A DNA stretch of 64,000 bases, taken from contig NZ_BBXE01000041.1 of assembly GCF_001570565.1 (NCBI RefSeq), positions 1-64,000 of the forward strand, written 5' to 3'. How positions within the stretch are numbered: position 1 is the first letter of the stretch; each line of letters starts with the position of its first letter. The position numbers and the translations under genes were made by a program. This document shows positions 25,228 through 33,998 of this stretch, one piece after another. This DNA is from Herbidospora yilanensis. GTDB taxonomy: Bacteria > Actinomycetota > Actinomycetes > Streptosporangiales > Streptosporangiaceae. The notes beneath the pieces are model-generated. The model saw only the letters and a program-made list of their open reading frames with translations. It did no database searches and was not told where the DNA came from.

Positions 25228-26607
25228 GTGCCCATAGAGACCACCGTGACCACCGTGGCGCATGCGGAGGGCGACGCCGAGTTCCTCGCCGTCCCGTTCG
25301 GCCCCGACCTGGCCCCCGACGTCGAGCTGCCGGTCTCCGCGCCGGCCCTGCTCGCGCACTACGAGGCCAAGGGCGAGCCCGGAGAGGTCGTCGAGATACC
25401 CGTCGCCGCCGCCGACGGCGTGCGCCGCGTCCTCCTGTACGGCACCGGCCCCGCGGCGGCCGATCTCCGCAAGGCGGGGGCCGCCCTGGCCGGCCGCGTC
25501 CAGGGCCGCGACCGCCTGACCATCGTCGCCCCGCCCGAGGGCGACGTGGCCGAACTGGTCGCCGGGGCCCTCCTGGGCACCTACACCTTCAAGCTGGGCG
25601 AGCCGAAGACCACGCCCGTCCACGAGATCGTCCTGTCGGGCGCCGACGCCGCCGCGGTCGCCCGCGGCAAGGCGGTGGCCAAGGCCACCAGCGACGCCCG
25701 CGACCTGACCAACACCCCCGCCTCGATCAAGTCCCCGGCCTGGCTGGCCGAGCAGGCGATCGCGCTGGCGGGCGAGGGCGTCGAGGTCACCGTCGACACC
25801 GAGCTGGTCGGCTTCGGCGGCATCCGCGCCGTCGGCCAGGGCTCGGTCAACCCGCCCTGCCTGATCACGATGACCTACGCCCCCGAGGGCGCCACCCGCC
25901 ACGTCGTGCTGGTCGGCAAGGGCATCACCTTCGACACCGGCGGCCTGTCGCTGAAGCCGTCGGCGTCCATGAAGGACATGAAGACCGACATGGCCGGCGG
26001 CGCCGCCGTGATCGCCGTCATCTCGGCTCTGACGGCCTTCGACGTGCCGGTCAAGGTCACCGGCCTGATCGCCTGCGCCGAGAACTCCTTCGGCGGCAAC
26101 GCCCAGCGCCCCAGCGACGTGATCACCCAGTACGGCGGCCGGACCGTCGAGGTGCTGAACACCGACGCCGAGGGCCGCCTGGTGATGGCCGACGCGCTGG
26201 CTTACGCCGACCGCAACCTCGACCCCGACGTGATGATCGACATCGCCACCCTGACCGGCGCCGCCAAGGTCGCCCTGGGCACCGGCTTCGGCGCGCTCTA
26301 CGCCACCGACGACGCCCTGGCCGGCGGCCTGCTGGCGGCGGCGGGCCGGACCGGCGAGCGGTTGTGGCGGATGCCCCTGCTGGCCGACTATCGGGCCGGT
26401 CTCGACTCCGACGTCGCCGACATCGCCAACATCGAGACGAAGGGCGGCACCGGGGCGGGCTCGGTCACGGCCGCGCTGTTCCTGCGGGAGTTCACCGGCG
26501 ACCGGCCCTGGGCCCACCTCGACATCGCCGGCCCGGCCCGCAACGAGAAGGGCGGCACCGGCTTCGGCGTCCGGCTGCTGCTCGACTGGCTCAGTTCGTC
26601 AGCTTGA
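25228..26607 (+). CDS. pepA: Leucyl aminopeptidase (M17)
   Basis: The 459-aa protein has an N-terminal macro-like domain and a C-terminal M17 catalytic domain. Diagnostic segments are VGKGITFDTGGLSLKPSASMKDMKTDMAGGAAV (metal-binding Lys and Asp), the M17 signature NTDAEGRLVMADAL and the GTGAGSVTAALFLREF/WAHLDIAG end. It removes N-terminal residues from peptides using two metal ions and works as a hexamer. GTG 25228 is preceded by GGAG at 5 nt. It is convergent with the O-methyltransferase gene and overlaps it by 17 nt. An additional DNA-binding role, known for E. coli PepA, cannot be assessed. Confidence 0.93.
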   Translation: MPIETTVTTVAHAEGDAEFLAVPFGPDLAPDVELPVSAPALLAHYEAKGEPGEVVEIPVAAADGVRRVLLYGTGPAAADLRKAGAALAGRVQGRDRLTIVAPPEGDVAELVAGALLGTYTFKLGEPKTTPVHEIVLSGADAAAVARGKAVAKATSDARDLTNTPASIKSPAWLAEQAIALAGEGVEVTVDTELVGFGGIRAVGQGSVNPPCLITMTYAPEGATRHVVLVGKGITFDTGGLSLKPSASMKDMKTDMAGGAAVIAVISALTAFDVPVKVTGLIACAENSFGGNAQRPSDVITQYGGRTVEVLNTDAEGRLVMADALAYADRNLDPDVMIDIATLTGAAKVALGTGFGALYATDDALAGGLLAAAGRTGERLWRMPLLADYRAGLDSDVADIANIETKGGTGAGSVTAALFLREFTGDRPWAHLDIAGPARNEKGGTGFGVRLLLDWLSSSA

Positions 26608-27220
26608 CGGCGGCGAGCAGGCCGTCGCCCAGCGGCAGCATGAGCGGGCGCAGCCGCTCGTCGTTCCTGACCAGACGGCCGACCTCGCGGACCGCGACCG
26701 ATTCGGGGTCGCGCTGCGTGGGGTCGGCCACCCTGTCGTGCCACAGGGCGTTGTCGAAGGCCACGATCCCGCCGGGCCGCAGCAACCGCAGCGCCTCGCT
26801 CAGGTAGTCGCCGTATTCCTGCTTGGCGGCGTCGCAGAAGACCAGGTCGTAGCCGCCGTCGGCCAGCCGCGGCAGCACGTCGAGGGCCCGCCCGACGATC
26901 AGCCGGGTGCGCCCGCTGGCGAACCCCGCCTCGGCGAAGGTCTGCCGGGCCAGCCGCTGGTGTTCGGGCTCGACGTCGACGCTGGTCAGCGTGCCGTCAG
27001 AACGCATTCCCCGCAGCAGCCACAGGCCCGAGACGCCGCAGCCGGTGCCGATCTCGACCACCGACCGCGCGTTGACCGCGGTCGCCAGGAAACAGAGCGC
27101 GGCGCCCCCGCCGGGCAGGATGGGCGGGGCGCCCACCTCCTCGCCGCGCTGTCGCGCGTTGCGCAGGACGTCGTCCTCCGGGACGAAGTCCTCCGCATGG
27201 GCCAGGCTCGCCGTGTTCAT
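26591..27220 (-). CDS. O-methyltransferase (Rv1220c-like)
   Basis: The 209-aa protein belongs to the class I catechol-type O-methyltransferase family. It has [20 protein letters not shown], motif [20 protein letters not shown], the acidic [28 protein letters not shown] with the metal-binding Asp, and [18 protein letters not shown]. The same gene lies divergent from sigE in M. tuberculosis, as here. ATG 27220 is 8 nt from a TACGCT -10 on the minus strand, so the mRNA is probably leaderless. The substrate is unknown. Confidence 0.9.
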   Translation of the reverse strand: MNTASLAHAEDFVPEDDVLRNARQRGEEVGAPPILPGGGAALCFLATAVNARSVVEIGTGCGVSGLWLLRGMRSDGTLTSVDVEPEHQRLARQTFAEAGFASGRTRLIVGRALDVLPRLADGGYDLVFCDAAKQEYGDYLSEALRLLRPGGIVAFDNALWHDRVADPTQRDPESVAVREVGRLVRNDERLRPLMLPLGDGLLAAVKLTN

Positions 27221-27253
27221 GGTTGGCAAGCGTAGGGGAGTACGCCCCGATCG

Positions 27254-27279
27254 GGAACTCACGCCGCAACGGGGACGTT
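27254..27279 (+). promoter_or_regulatory. ECF sigma-type promoter upstream of sigE
   Basis: GGAAC (27254-27258) and CGTT (27276-27279) are separated by 17 nt, the spacing and sequence expected for promoters of SigE/SigH-type ECF sigma factors. Transcription would start about 60 nt before the sigE ATG, which fits autoregulation. Confidence 0.6.
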
Positions 27280-27347
27280 GCAGCTTTGAACGGTCTTTGT
27301 TCAGCCCGTTCGCCGCTGGTACGCAGGAAGGGGCGAAACCAGGCACT

Positions 27348-27977
27348 ATGGCTGTAGCAACGGTCCTGGAGAGAGGATTGCCGGTGGACGATCACGACCA
27401 CCAGGCGGGTGCTGAGGCGTCCACCTGGACACCTCCCACCTGGGAGGAGGTCGTCAGAAACCACTCGGCACGGGTATACCGGCTGGCCTACCGGCTGACC
27501 GGCAACGTCCACGACGCCGAAGACCTGACCCAAGAGGTCTTCGTCCGGGTGTTCCGCTCCTTGTCCAGCTACCAGCCGGGCACGTTCGAGGGCTGGTTGC
27601 ACCGCATCACCACCAACCTGTTCCTCGACGGCGCCCGCCGCAAGCAGCGGATCAGGTTCGAGGGGCTGGCCGACGACGCCGCCGAGCGCATGCACGGCCG
27701 CGAGCCGTCCCCCGAGCGGGCCTACGACGACAACCACCTCGACGCCGACATCCAGGCCGCGCTCGACGCGCTGGCGCCTGATTTCCGGGCCGCCGTGGTG
27801 CTCTGCGACATCGAGGGCCTCTCCTACGAGGAGATCGCGGCGACGCTGGGCGTCAAGCTCGGCACCGTCCGCAGCCGCATCCACCGGGCGCGCGCGCAAC
27901 TGCGTGACGCGCTCGATCACCGCGCGCCGCGCGGTGACCAGCTTCCCCCTTCATCGTTCACCCGGGAGGGAGCATGA
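27348..27977 (+). CDS. sigE: ECF RNA polymerase sigma factor SigE
   Basis: The 209-aa protein has sigma region 2 ([38 protein letters not shown]...[20 protein letters not shown]) and region 4 ([48 protein letters not shown]). Region 3 is absent, as in ECF factors. The neighbours rseA, htrA and tatB are in the same order as in M. tuberculosis. ATG 27348 is weakly supported; GTG 27384 (reading VDDHDHQ) has a better ribosome site (GAGAGAGGA) and may be the main start. It overlaps the anti-sigma gene by 4 nt (ATGA). It should direct envelope-stress genes. Confidence 0.92.
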   Translation: MAVATVLERGLPVDDHDHQAGAEASTWTPPTWEEVVRNHSARVYRLAYRLTGNVHDAEDLTQEVFVRVFRSLSSYQPGTFEGWLHRITTNLFLDGARRKQRIRFEGLADDAAERMHGREPSPERAYDDNHLDADIQAALDALAPDFRAAVVLCDIEGLSYEEIAATLGVKLGTVRSRIHRARAQLRDALDHRAPRGDQLPPSSFTREGA

Positions 27978-28507
27978 CGCATCTTGGTGAGCGCGTTTCC
28001 GCGCTGATCGACGGTGAGCTCGCGCACCACGAGCGCGAGCGCGCCCTCGCCCATCTCACGTTCTGCGCCGACTGCCGGGCCGAGGTCGACGGGATGCGGG
28101 CGCTGAAGAGCCGCCTGCGCTCCCTCGACCCGCCCGCCATGCCGGCCGATTTGACGATGTCGCTGCTGCGGTTGGGAGACATGGGCCCTCCGGCCCGCCA
28201 GCTACCGGGTCAGCCGCCCCGGCAGCTTCCCGGCCCCTACAGCATCGCGCCCGCCGACACCCGCCCGGCCCGCCGTCCTTTTGGCGCGACCGGCCCCGGC
28301 CGTAGCCCCCGCCGCCGCGCGGCCGGTTACGTCGCGGTCGGGGTGGCCTCGGCGGCGGTCGCCCTCGGGTCGCTCTTCCTGGTCAACGGCGAACCTCGCC
28401 CTGCCCCCGCGCCTGAGATGATGTTCCCCCCGCAGGTCACCGCGTCGCCCCACAGCCGGCTGCCGGGTTCTCCGTCGCCCGGTCCCTCGCCCAAGCTTGT
28501 TCCTTGA
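27974..28507 (+). CDS. rseA: Zinc anti-sigma factor (RseA-like)
   Basis: The 177-aa protein has an N-terminal anti-sigma domain with the ZAS zinc motif HLTFCADC (HxxxCxxC) in [35 protein letters not shown] Pro/Arg-rich linker, one membrane helix ([24 protein letters not shown]) and a Pro/Ser-rich extracellular tail follow. It should hold SigE inactive and release it when zinc thiols are oxidised or the protein is degraded. It is translationally coupled to sigE. A 9-bp inverted repeat lies 36 nt after its stop. Confidence 0.88.
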   Translation: MTHLGERVSALIDGELAHHERERALAHLTFCADCRAEVDGMRALKSRLRSLDPPAMPADLTMSLLRLGDMGPPARQLPGQPPRQLPGPYSIAPADTRPARRPFGATGPGRSPRRRAAGYVAVGVASAAVALGSLFLVNGEPRPAPAPEMMFPPQVTASPHSRLPGSPSPGPSPKLVP

Positions 28508-28543
28508 CGCGACTAACCGGCACCGCGTCTGGGCAGTGAGACG

Positions 28544-28577
28544 GCATACGATCTGGCGTGACACGGGTCGTATGCCT
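28544..28577. repeat. Inverted repeat between rseA and htrA
   Basis: GGCATACGA (28544-28552) and TCGTATGCC (28569-28577) are perfect 9-bp inverted arms with a 16-nt spacer. It could be a dimeric-regulator operator for htrA or a stem-loop ending the sigE-rseA mRNA. No T-run follows, which favours an operator slightly. Confidence 0.5.
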
Positions 28578-28688
28578 GGAGCGAGACGCTGACGGCCGAA
28601 AGCCGGGGGTGGCCCGCGTCGGAATCTGCCCCGAGGTAGCCGAGACTGGGTGGCGGCCCCGCCACAACCGCTGGGAGTGACTGCACCG

Positions 28689-30071
28689 ATGACCGACGAC
28701 ACGCGTGACGACGACGCGTACGGGCGGCCTGAGTTCTATCCGGCGGGCGAGTGGGGCGAGGAAGAGCACGCCCCCCGTCGGCCCCAGCAGCCGGGCGCGG
28801 CCCATCCGCCGCCTCCGCTTCCCGGTGGAGAGCCGACCCAGACCTATTTCCCGCCGCCCCCGCCGCCCAACGCCTATGGCATGGGGCAGGGGTGGGCGCC
28901 GCCGCCCGGCGGGATGCCCGAGTTGCCCCGGCGGGAGCGCCGCGCCGGTCCCCGGACCGGCACCCTGGCCGCGCTGGGCCTGGTGGTCGCGCTGGTGGCC
29001 GGAGGCGCGGCGTCGTGCGGGACCTATCTGCTGACCCGCCCGACCGCCGGCATCGACCCCGGCTACGCGATCCCGGCCCCGGCCGCCGCGCCGACGGGGC
29101 GGGCGCCCGAGTCGGTCGCCGGGGTGGCGGCCAAGGTGCTGCCCAGCGTGGTCTCGCTCGAAGTGCAGGGCAGCGGGCAGTCGGGCACCGGGTCGGGGTT
29201 CCTGATCCGGGGCGGCTACATCGTCACCAACAACCACGTCGTGGCCGCCGCCGCTCGGTCGGGCGGGGGGATCCGCATCCGGTTCGCCAACCGCGAGTCG
29301 ACCAGCGCGCAGATCGTGGGACGCGACCCCAACTCCGACATCGCCGTGGTGAAGCCCGACGAGACGTTCGGCTCGCCCGAGGTGGCGCTGGGCAACTCCG
29401 ACTCGATGGTGGTCGGCGACCCGGTCATCGCGATCGGCTCGCCTCTCGGCCTGAGCGGCACGGTCACCACCGGCATCGTCAGCTCGCTCAACCGGCCCGT
29501 CGAGGCGGGCGGTGAGAGCGGGCGCGACTCGGCGCTGATCAACGCCATCCAGACCGACGCGGCGATCAACCCCGGAAACTCGGGCGGCCCGCTGGTCAAC
29601 GGCCGGGGCGAGGTCATCGGCGTCAACTCGGCCATCGCCACGATAGGGGCGGGTCAGCAACTCGGCGGGCAGCAGTCGGGCAGCATCGGCCTGGGCTTCG
29701 CCATCCCGGTCAACCAGGTCCGCCGGATCGCCGAGGAGCTCATCTCGACCGGCTCGGCCCGCACGTCCCGGATCGGGATCACGATCGACCAGAACTACCA
29801 GGGTCAGGGCGTCCGGATCGCCGACGCGCCCGATCGGGGGGTTCCGCCGATCACCCCGCAGGGGCCCGCCGACAAGGCCGGGCTCCGGGCGGGCGACGTG
29901 ATCCTCGAGGTCGACGGGCAGCCGATCAGCGACAGCCGCGAGCTGATCGTCACGATCCGCAGCAAGACGCCGGGTGACCGGGTCCCGTTCAAATACAGCC
30001 GGGCGGGCGCCGAGCGAACAGTCGATGTCGTGATAGGGGCGGCGCCGGCTCCGTCGGCCCAGCCCTCGTGA
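28689..30071 (+). CDS. htrA: HtrA/DegP-type membrane-anchored serine protease
   Basis: The 460-aa protein has a Pro-rich cytoplasmic N-terminus (about residues 1-95), one membrane helix (LAALGLVVALVAGGAASCGTYLL), a trypsin-like domain and a C-terminal PDZ domain (GLRAGDVILEVDGQPISDSRELIVTI). Catalytic residues are the His in TNNHVVAA, the Asp in DPNSDIAVVK and the Ser in NPGNSGGPLV. It degrades or refolds damaged exported proteins outside the membrane. ATG 28689 is chosen over the upstream GTG 28650, which would add a non-conserved segment. It lies downstream of sigE-rseA, consistent with an envelope-stress regulon. Confidence 0.92.
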   Translation: MTDDTRDDDAYGRPEFYPAGEWGEEEHAPRRPQQPGAAHPPPPLPGGEPTQTYFPPPPPPNAYGMGQGWAPPPGGMPELPRRERRAGPRTGTLAALGLVVALVAGGAASCGTYLLTRPTAGIDPGYAIPAPAAAPTGRAPESVAGVAAKVLPSVVSLEVQGSGQSGTGSGFLIRGGYIVTNNHVVAAAARSGGGIRIRFANRESTSAQIVGRDPNSDIAVVKPDETFGSPEVALGNSDSMVVGDPVIAIGSPLGLSGTVTTGIVSSLNRPVEAGGESGRDSALINAIQTDAAINPGNSGGPLVNGRGEVIGVNSAIATIGAGQQLGGQQSGSIGLGFAIPVNQVRRIAEELISTGSARTSRIGITIDQNYQGQGVRIADAPDRGVPPITPQGPADKAGLRAGDVILEVDGQPISDSRELIVTIRSKTPGDRVPFKYSRAGAERTVDVVIGAAPAPSAQPS

Positions 30072-30133
30072 GCACGCCTGCCCTGGTACTAGTCTGATTC
30101 ACGACGGTTAGGGCAGGGCAAGGGAGATCTACG

Positions 30134-30490
30134 GTGTTCGGACTCGGCTGGGCGGAGATCCTGGCGCTTGTAGTGATCGCGTTGCTCGTGTTCGGGCCGG
30201 AGAAGCTGCCGGGAGTGGCCTCGCAGGCGGGCCGCACGCTCCGGCAGCTCCGGCAGATGGCCAACAACGCGCGCACCGACCTTGAGGCCAACCTGGGGCC
30301 GGAGTTCAAGAACTTCGACCCGACCGACCTCAACCCCAAGAACTTCGTCCGCAAGCACCTGCTCGACGACGTCGAGAAGGACTGGAACGCCACCCCGGAG
30401 GAGACGGCCGCGGCCGACCCGCCGCCCCCTCCGGTGACGGTGGAGCTGACGGCGGGCGAGATCCCGCCCTATGACAACGAGGCCACCTGA
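30134..30490 (+). CDS. tatB: Sec-independent protein translocase subunit TatB
   Basis: The 118-aa protein begins MFGLGWAEILALVVIALLVFGPEKLPGVASQAGRTLRQLRQM. This is the Tat hairpin of a short membrane helix, the FGPEKLP hinge and an amphipathic helix. The TatB-type Glu in the first helix, the LDDVEKD segment and a Pro/acidic tail distinguish it from TatA. It binds Tat signal peptides together with TatC. GTG 30134 follows AAGGGAG. No tatA or tatC is nearby, as is normal for actinobacterial tatB beside htrA. A strong terminator follows. Confidence 0.9.
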   Translation: MFGLGWAEILALVVIALLVFGPEKLPGVASQAGRTLRQLRQMANNARTDLEANLGPEFKNFDPTDLNPKNFVRKHLLDDVEKDWNATPEETAAADPPPPPVTVELTAGEIPPYDNEAT

Positions 30491-30498
30491 GGCGAACG

Positions 30499-30536
30499 GA
30501 AAGGCCCGCTCCCAGAGGAGCGGGCCTTTCGTTTTG
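30499..30536 (+). terminator. Rho-independent terminator after tatB
   Basis: GAAAGGCCCGCTCC (30499-30512) pairs perfectly over 14 bp with 30517-30530 around the loop CAGA, followed by GTTTTG. It can also serve the convergent mrp transcript. Confidence 0.88.
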
Positions 30537-30630
30537 CCCGGGCGCGGCCGGTCGGCGGCGGTTACGGCGCGGACCGGAGGCGGCGGGCGGCTGCCAGGGT
30601 CGGCGGAGCCGTAACGGAGAAGAAGGAGAT
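30537..30630. other. Short intergenic region between tatB and mrp
   Basis: This 94-nt gap follows the tatB terminator and ends at the convergent mrp stop. It is GC-rich (GGCGGCGG runs) and holds no gene, repeat or promoter that I can support. Confidence 0.5.
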
Positions 30631-31770
30631 CTAGCGGCCGGCGGGGCTGATGTCGAGCTTCATGCCCTTGAGGCCGCCCTTCTTCTTGCTGAGGCCCGCG
30701 GCGATGCGGCGGAGTTCGGCGGCGGCCGGGGCGTCGGGGTCGGTGAGGACGAGGGGCTTGCCCTCGTCGCCGCCCTCGCGGAGGCGGGTGTCGATCGGGA
30801 TCTGGCCCAGCAGCGGCACCCGGGAGCCGAGGGTGCGGGTCAGGGCGTCGGCGACGGTCTGGCCGCCGCCCTCGCCGAAGACCGAGATGCGCTCGTCGCA
30901 GTGGGGGCAGGGCAACCAGGACATGTTCTCGATGACGCCGGCGATCTGCTGGTGGGTGTGGGCGGCGATCGAACCGGCCCGCTCGGCCACCTCGGCGGCG
31001 GCCTGCTGCGGGGTGGTGACCACGAGGATCTCGGCCGACGGCATGCGCTGCGCGACCGAGATCGCGATGTCGCCGGTGCCCGGCGGCAGGTCCATCAGCA
31101 GGACGTCGAGGTCGCCCCAGAACACGTCGGCGAGGAACTGGTGGAGCGCCCGGTCGAGCATGGGGCCGCGCCAGACCACCGGGTTGTTGCCCTCGGGCTT
31201 GAACATGCCGACCGAGATGACCTTGATGTCGTGGGCCACCGGCGGCATGATCATGTCTTCGACCTTGGTCGGCCGCTCGCCGACGCCCAGCATGCGCGGG
31301 ATGCTGTGGCCGTAGATGTCGGCGTCGACGACGCCCACCTTGAGGCCCGATGAGGCCATCGCGGCGGCCAGGTTGACCGTCACCGACGACTTGCCGACGC
31401 CGCCCTTGCCGCTGGCGACCGCGAAGACGCGGGTCAGCGAGCCGGGCTGGGCGAACGGGATCTCCTTCTCGGGGCCCCGGTTGCCGCGCAGTTTCGTTTG
31501 CAGAGTTTTACGTTGCTCGGCGCTCATCACGTCCATCTCGACGGAGACGCGCGTGACGCCGTCGAGTTTGGAGACGGCGGCCGTGATGTCGCGGGTGATG
31601 GTGTCTCTCATCGGACAGCCGGCGACCGTGAGGAAGACGCCTACGCGCACCAGCCCGTCAGGGGCGATGTCGATGCTCTTGACCATGTCGAGCTCGGTGA
31701 TCGGCCGGCGGATCTCGGGGTCGTTGACCGTCGCCAGGGCCGCGGTCACCACTTCTGGGGTCGGTGCCAT
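30631..31770 (-). CDS. mrp: Iron-sulfur cluster carrier protein Mrp/ApbC
   Basis: The 379-aa protein has an N-terminal MIP18/DUF59 domain (residues 1-95, LTVAGCPMRDTI) and a ParA-like P-loop ATPase domain with deviant Walker A GKGGVGKS (residues 121-128) and VVDADIYGHSIPRMLG. The CPHC pair near residue 290 can bind a bridging Fe-S cluster. It carries and transfers Fe-S clusters in the cytoplasm. ATG 31770 has TAGCAT 6 nt upstream, a leaderless arrangement. It is divergent from the MarR gene, which also has a close-in -10. Confidence 0.93.
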   Translation of the reverse strand: MAPTPEVVTAALATVNDPEIRRPITELDMVKSIDIAPDGLVRVGVFLTVAGCPMRDTITRDITAAVSKLDGVTRVSVEMDVMSAEQRKTLQTKLRGNRGPEKEIPFAQPGSLTRVFAVASGKGGVGKSSVTVNLAAAMASSGLKVGVVDADIYGHSIPRMLGVGERPTKVEDMIMPPVAHDIKVISVGMFKPEGNNPVVWRGPMLDRALHQFLADVFWGDLDVLLMDLPPGTGDIAISVAQRMPSAEILVVTTPQQAAAEVAERAGSIAAHTHQQIAGVIENMSWLPCPHCDERISVFGEGGGQTVADALTRTLGSRVPLLGQIPIDTRLREGGDEGKPLVLTDPDAPAAAELRRIAAGLSKKKGGLKGMKLDISPAGR

Positions 31771-31776
31771 GTAGTC

Positions 31777-31827
31777 ATGCTACGAACTGGCGACCAGTCC
31801 TACGAATCGAGGTCGCACCTCTAAGAT
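31777..31827. promoter_or_regulatory. Divergent leaderless promoters mrp / marR
   Basis: TAGCAT on the minus strand (31782 to 31777) is 6 nt before the mrp ATG, and TAAGAT (31822-31827) is 7 nt before the marR GTG. The MarR protein could bind the 39-bp space between them and regulate both. Confidence 0.5.
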
Positions 31828-31834
31828 TGCGCGC

Positions 31835-32284
31835 GTGAGTCCGACAAGTCCGCCTGTCCTGTCGGCGGAACAAATCGAGGTCTGGCGCACGATGCAGCGT
31901 GCCCAGATGCGGATCACCCGGAGCATCGAATCCGACCTCCTGGAGTCCCACGATCTGGCGATGGCCTCGTACGACGTGCTGCTCCAACTGTCCGAGGCGC
32001 CCTACAAGCGGCTGCGGATGAACGACCTCGCCGACCGGGTGCTGCTGTCGCGCAGCGGGCTGACCCGGCTGATCGACCGGCTGCAACGCGACGGCCTGGT
32101 CGAACGGCAGGCCTGCCCGAGCGATGCGCGCGGCCTCTACGCCGTGCTCACCGACAAGGGCACGGCTCTGCTCGACGAGGCCACCCCGACCTACCTGCGT
32201 GGTGTGCGGGCCCAGTTCGTCGAGCGGTTGAGCGGGGCCGAGCTAGGGCAGTGTGCCGCTCTTGCCGTCAAGCTGGTCGACTAG
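31835..32284 (+). CDS. MarR family transcriptional regulator
   Basis: The 149-aa protein has the MarR layout: helix 1 dimerisation (WRTMQRAQMRITRSIESDLLESHDLAMASYDVLLQLSEAP), the winged helix (LRMNDLADRVLLSRSGLTRLIDRLQRDGLVERQACPSDARGLYAVLTDKG) and a C-terminal helix pair. It lacks a redox cysteine pair in helix 1, so it may respond to a ligand. GTG 31835 follows TAAGAT by 7 nt. Its 3' end overlaps the convergent DUF1003 gene by 42 nt, which is unusually long. Confidence 0.9.
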   Translation: MSPTSPPVLSAEQIEVWRTMQRAQMRITRSIESDLLESHDLAMASYDVLLQLSEAPYKRLRMNDLADRVLLSRSGLTRLIDRLQRDGLVERQACPSDARGLYAVLTDKGTALLDEATPTYLRGVRAQFVERLSGAELGQCAALAVKLVD

Positions 32285-32716
32285 CCACTCGGCCTCGGCC
32301 TTGATGAAGTCGCGCGTGGCGACCTCACCGAGGGCGATGCGCAGCGAGGCGATCTCCCGGGTCAGATATTCGAGCTCGGCCCGGTTCTGCTCCGCCGCGT
32401 GGCGGTCCTGCTCGCCCTGGACGCGGTCGCGGTCGTCCTGCCGGTTCTGCGCGAGCAGGATCAGCGGGGCGGCGTACGACGCCTGGAGCGAGAGGATCAG
32501 GGTCAGGAAGATGAAGGGGTAGGGGTCGAACCGCAGTGGGCTCAGGGTGTTCCAGGCGACCCAGACGGTCACGAAGGCGGTCATGTAGACGAGGAACCGG
32601 GCCGTGCCCAGGAAGCGGGCGAACTTCTCCGACCACTTGCCGAACGCCTCGGGGTCGTAGCGGATGGGCAGTTGCCTGCGCAGTTCGCGGGGCTGGTCGA
32701 GCCGGCCTTCAGTCAT
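32243..32716 (-). CDS. DUF1003 membrane protein
   Basis: The 157-aa protein has two membrane helices (FLVYMTAFVTVWVAWNTL and FIFLTLILSLQASYAAPLILLAQNRQ) and a long charged coiled coil (RDRVQGEQDRHAAEQNRAELEYLTREIASLRIALGE). It matches the DUF1003 family, including the DPYPFIFLTLILSLQ core. The same gene precedes the MgtE-like gene in mycobacteria (Rv1231c-Rv1232c). Its start overlaps the upstream mgtE-like gene by 8 nt, so the two are translationally coupled. Function unknown, possibly an accessory to magnesium transport. Confidence 0.9.
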   Translation of the reverse strand: MTEGRLDQPRELRRQLPIRYDPEAFGKWSEKFARFLGTARFLVYMTAFVTVWVAWNTLSPLRFDPYPFIFLTLILSLQASYAAPLILLAQNRQDDRDRVQGEQDRHAAEQNRAELEYLTREIASLRIALGEVATRDFIKAEAEWLVDQLDGKSGTLP

Positions 32717-33917
32717 GTCGCTCCCGCCAGTCTTCGGGCAGCAGGTGGTCCAGGACGTCGTCGACCGTGACCGCGCCGATCAGGCGGCCGTCCTCGTCGA
32801 TCACCGGGGCCGCCACCAGGTTGTAGGTGGCCAGGTAGGAGGCCACCTCGGGGAGGTAGAACTCGGGCCTGATCGGGTCGACGCTGCCGTCGACGAGGGA
32901 GCCGATCAGGGCGAAGCTGGGCTCGCGGAGCAGCCGCTGGATGTGGGCGATGCCGAGGTAGCGGCCGGTGGGGGTCTCGGTCGGCGGGCGGGCCACGAAG
33001 ACCTGGGCGGCGATCGACGGCGGCTGCTCGCGCACGCGCAGCCGGGCCAGCGCCTCGGCGACGGTGGCGTTGGGGGGCAGGATGACGGGCTCGGTGGTCA
33101 TCATGCCGCCGGCGGTGTCCTCGGCGTAGCCCAGGAGGCGGCGTACCGGATCGGCCTCTTCGGGGATCATCAGGGCCAGCAGGCGCTCGGCCTGTTCGGA
33201 CGGGAGCTCCTGGAGCAGGTCGGCGGCGTCGTCGGGGCCCATGTGCTCCAGCACGTCGGCGGCCCGTTCGACGTCGAGGTTGCCCAGCACCGTGACCTGG
33301 TCGCGTTCGGGGAGTTCCTCCAGCACGTCGGCCAGCCGGTCGTCGTTGAGCGCGGCGGCGACCTCGGCCATCCGCTTGCCGGGGAGCTCCTGGAGCACGC
33401 CGGCGAGGTCGGCGGGGCGCATGGCGTCGAAGGCGGCCAGCAGGCTCTGGGCGCCCTGGTCCTTCTGCGCCACCTCGAAGCCGCTGACCTGGCCCCAGTC
33501 GACGACCGTGGTCTCGCCCCTGCGGCGGGTGCCGCGCCGGAAGGCGACCTTGGTGATCAGCCAGTCGGGCGGGTTCGGCTGCTCCATGGCCAGGTCGAGG
33601 ACGGTGCCTGGCTCGCCTTCGACAGTGATCTTCAGGTCGAGGAGCTCGCCGATCGCGAGGGTCTCCGACTCGCGCTGCTCGAAGCGGCGCAGGTTGAGGC
33701 GTCCGGTGAAGATGACCGCCCCCGCCTCCACCGAGATCACCCGGGTGACGGGCAGGAAGACCCGGCGGCGGGGCTGGACCTCCACGACGTAGCCGTGGAC
33801 GCGCGGGGGCAGCGGGCCGCGCAGTGCGACGACCACGTCCCGGATCCGGCCGATCTTGTCACCGGCGGGATCGAACACCGCGAGCCCGGCCAGCCGGGCC
33901 ACGAAGATCCGCTCCAC
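32709..33917 (-). CDS. MgtE N-terminal and CBS domain protein with PRC-barrel-like start
   Basis: The 402-aa soluble protein has a PRC-barrel-like N-terminal region (LAGLAVFDPAGDKIGRIRDVVVAL). An MgtE N-domain follows (FDAMRPADLAGVLQELPGKRMAEVAAALNDDRLADVLEELPERDQVTVL), then two CBS motifs (GGMMTTEPVILPPNATVAEAL and LIGAVTVDDVLDHLLPEDW). It lacks the membrane channel of MgtE. It may sense magnesium or nucleotides and act on a membrane partner such as the coupled DUF1003 protein. GTG 33917 has TAACCT 6 nt upstream, suggesting a leaderless mRNA. Confidence 0.9.
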   Translation of the reverse strand: MERIFVARLAGLAVFDPAGDKIGRIRDVVVALRGPLPPRVHGYVVEVQPRRRVFLPVTRVISVEAGAVIFTGRLNLRRFEQRESETLAIGELLDLKITVEGEPGTVLDLAMEQPNPPDWLITKVAFRRGTRRRGETTVVDWGQVSGFEVAQKDQGAQSLLAAFDAMRPADLAGVLQELPGKRMAEVAAALNDDRLADVLEELPERDQVTVLGNLDVERAADVLEHMGPDDAADLLQELPSEQAERLLALMIPEEADPVRRLLGYAEDTAGGMMTTEPVILPPNATVAEALARLRVREQPPSIAAQVFVARPPTETPTGRYLGIAHIQRLLREPSFALIGSLVDGSVDPIRPEFYLPEVASYLATYNLVAAPVIDEDGRLIGAVTVDDVLDHLLPEDWRERHD

Positions 33918-33998
33918 GCTGGCAGGTTATGGGGATGCCCCGGTCGGGTTGGATATGACAGGATCAAAGTAGGTCAACGGTAGTTACAGGGAAGAGTC

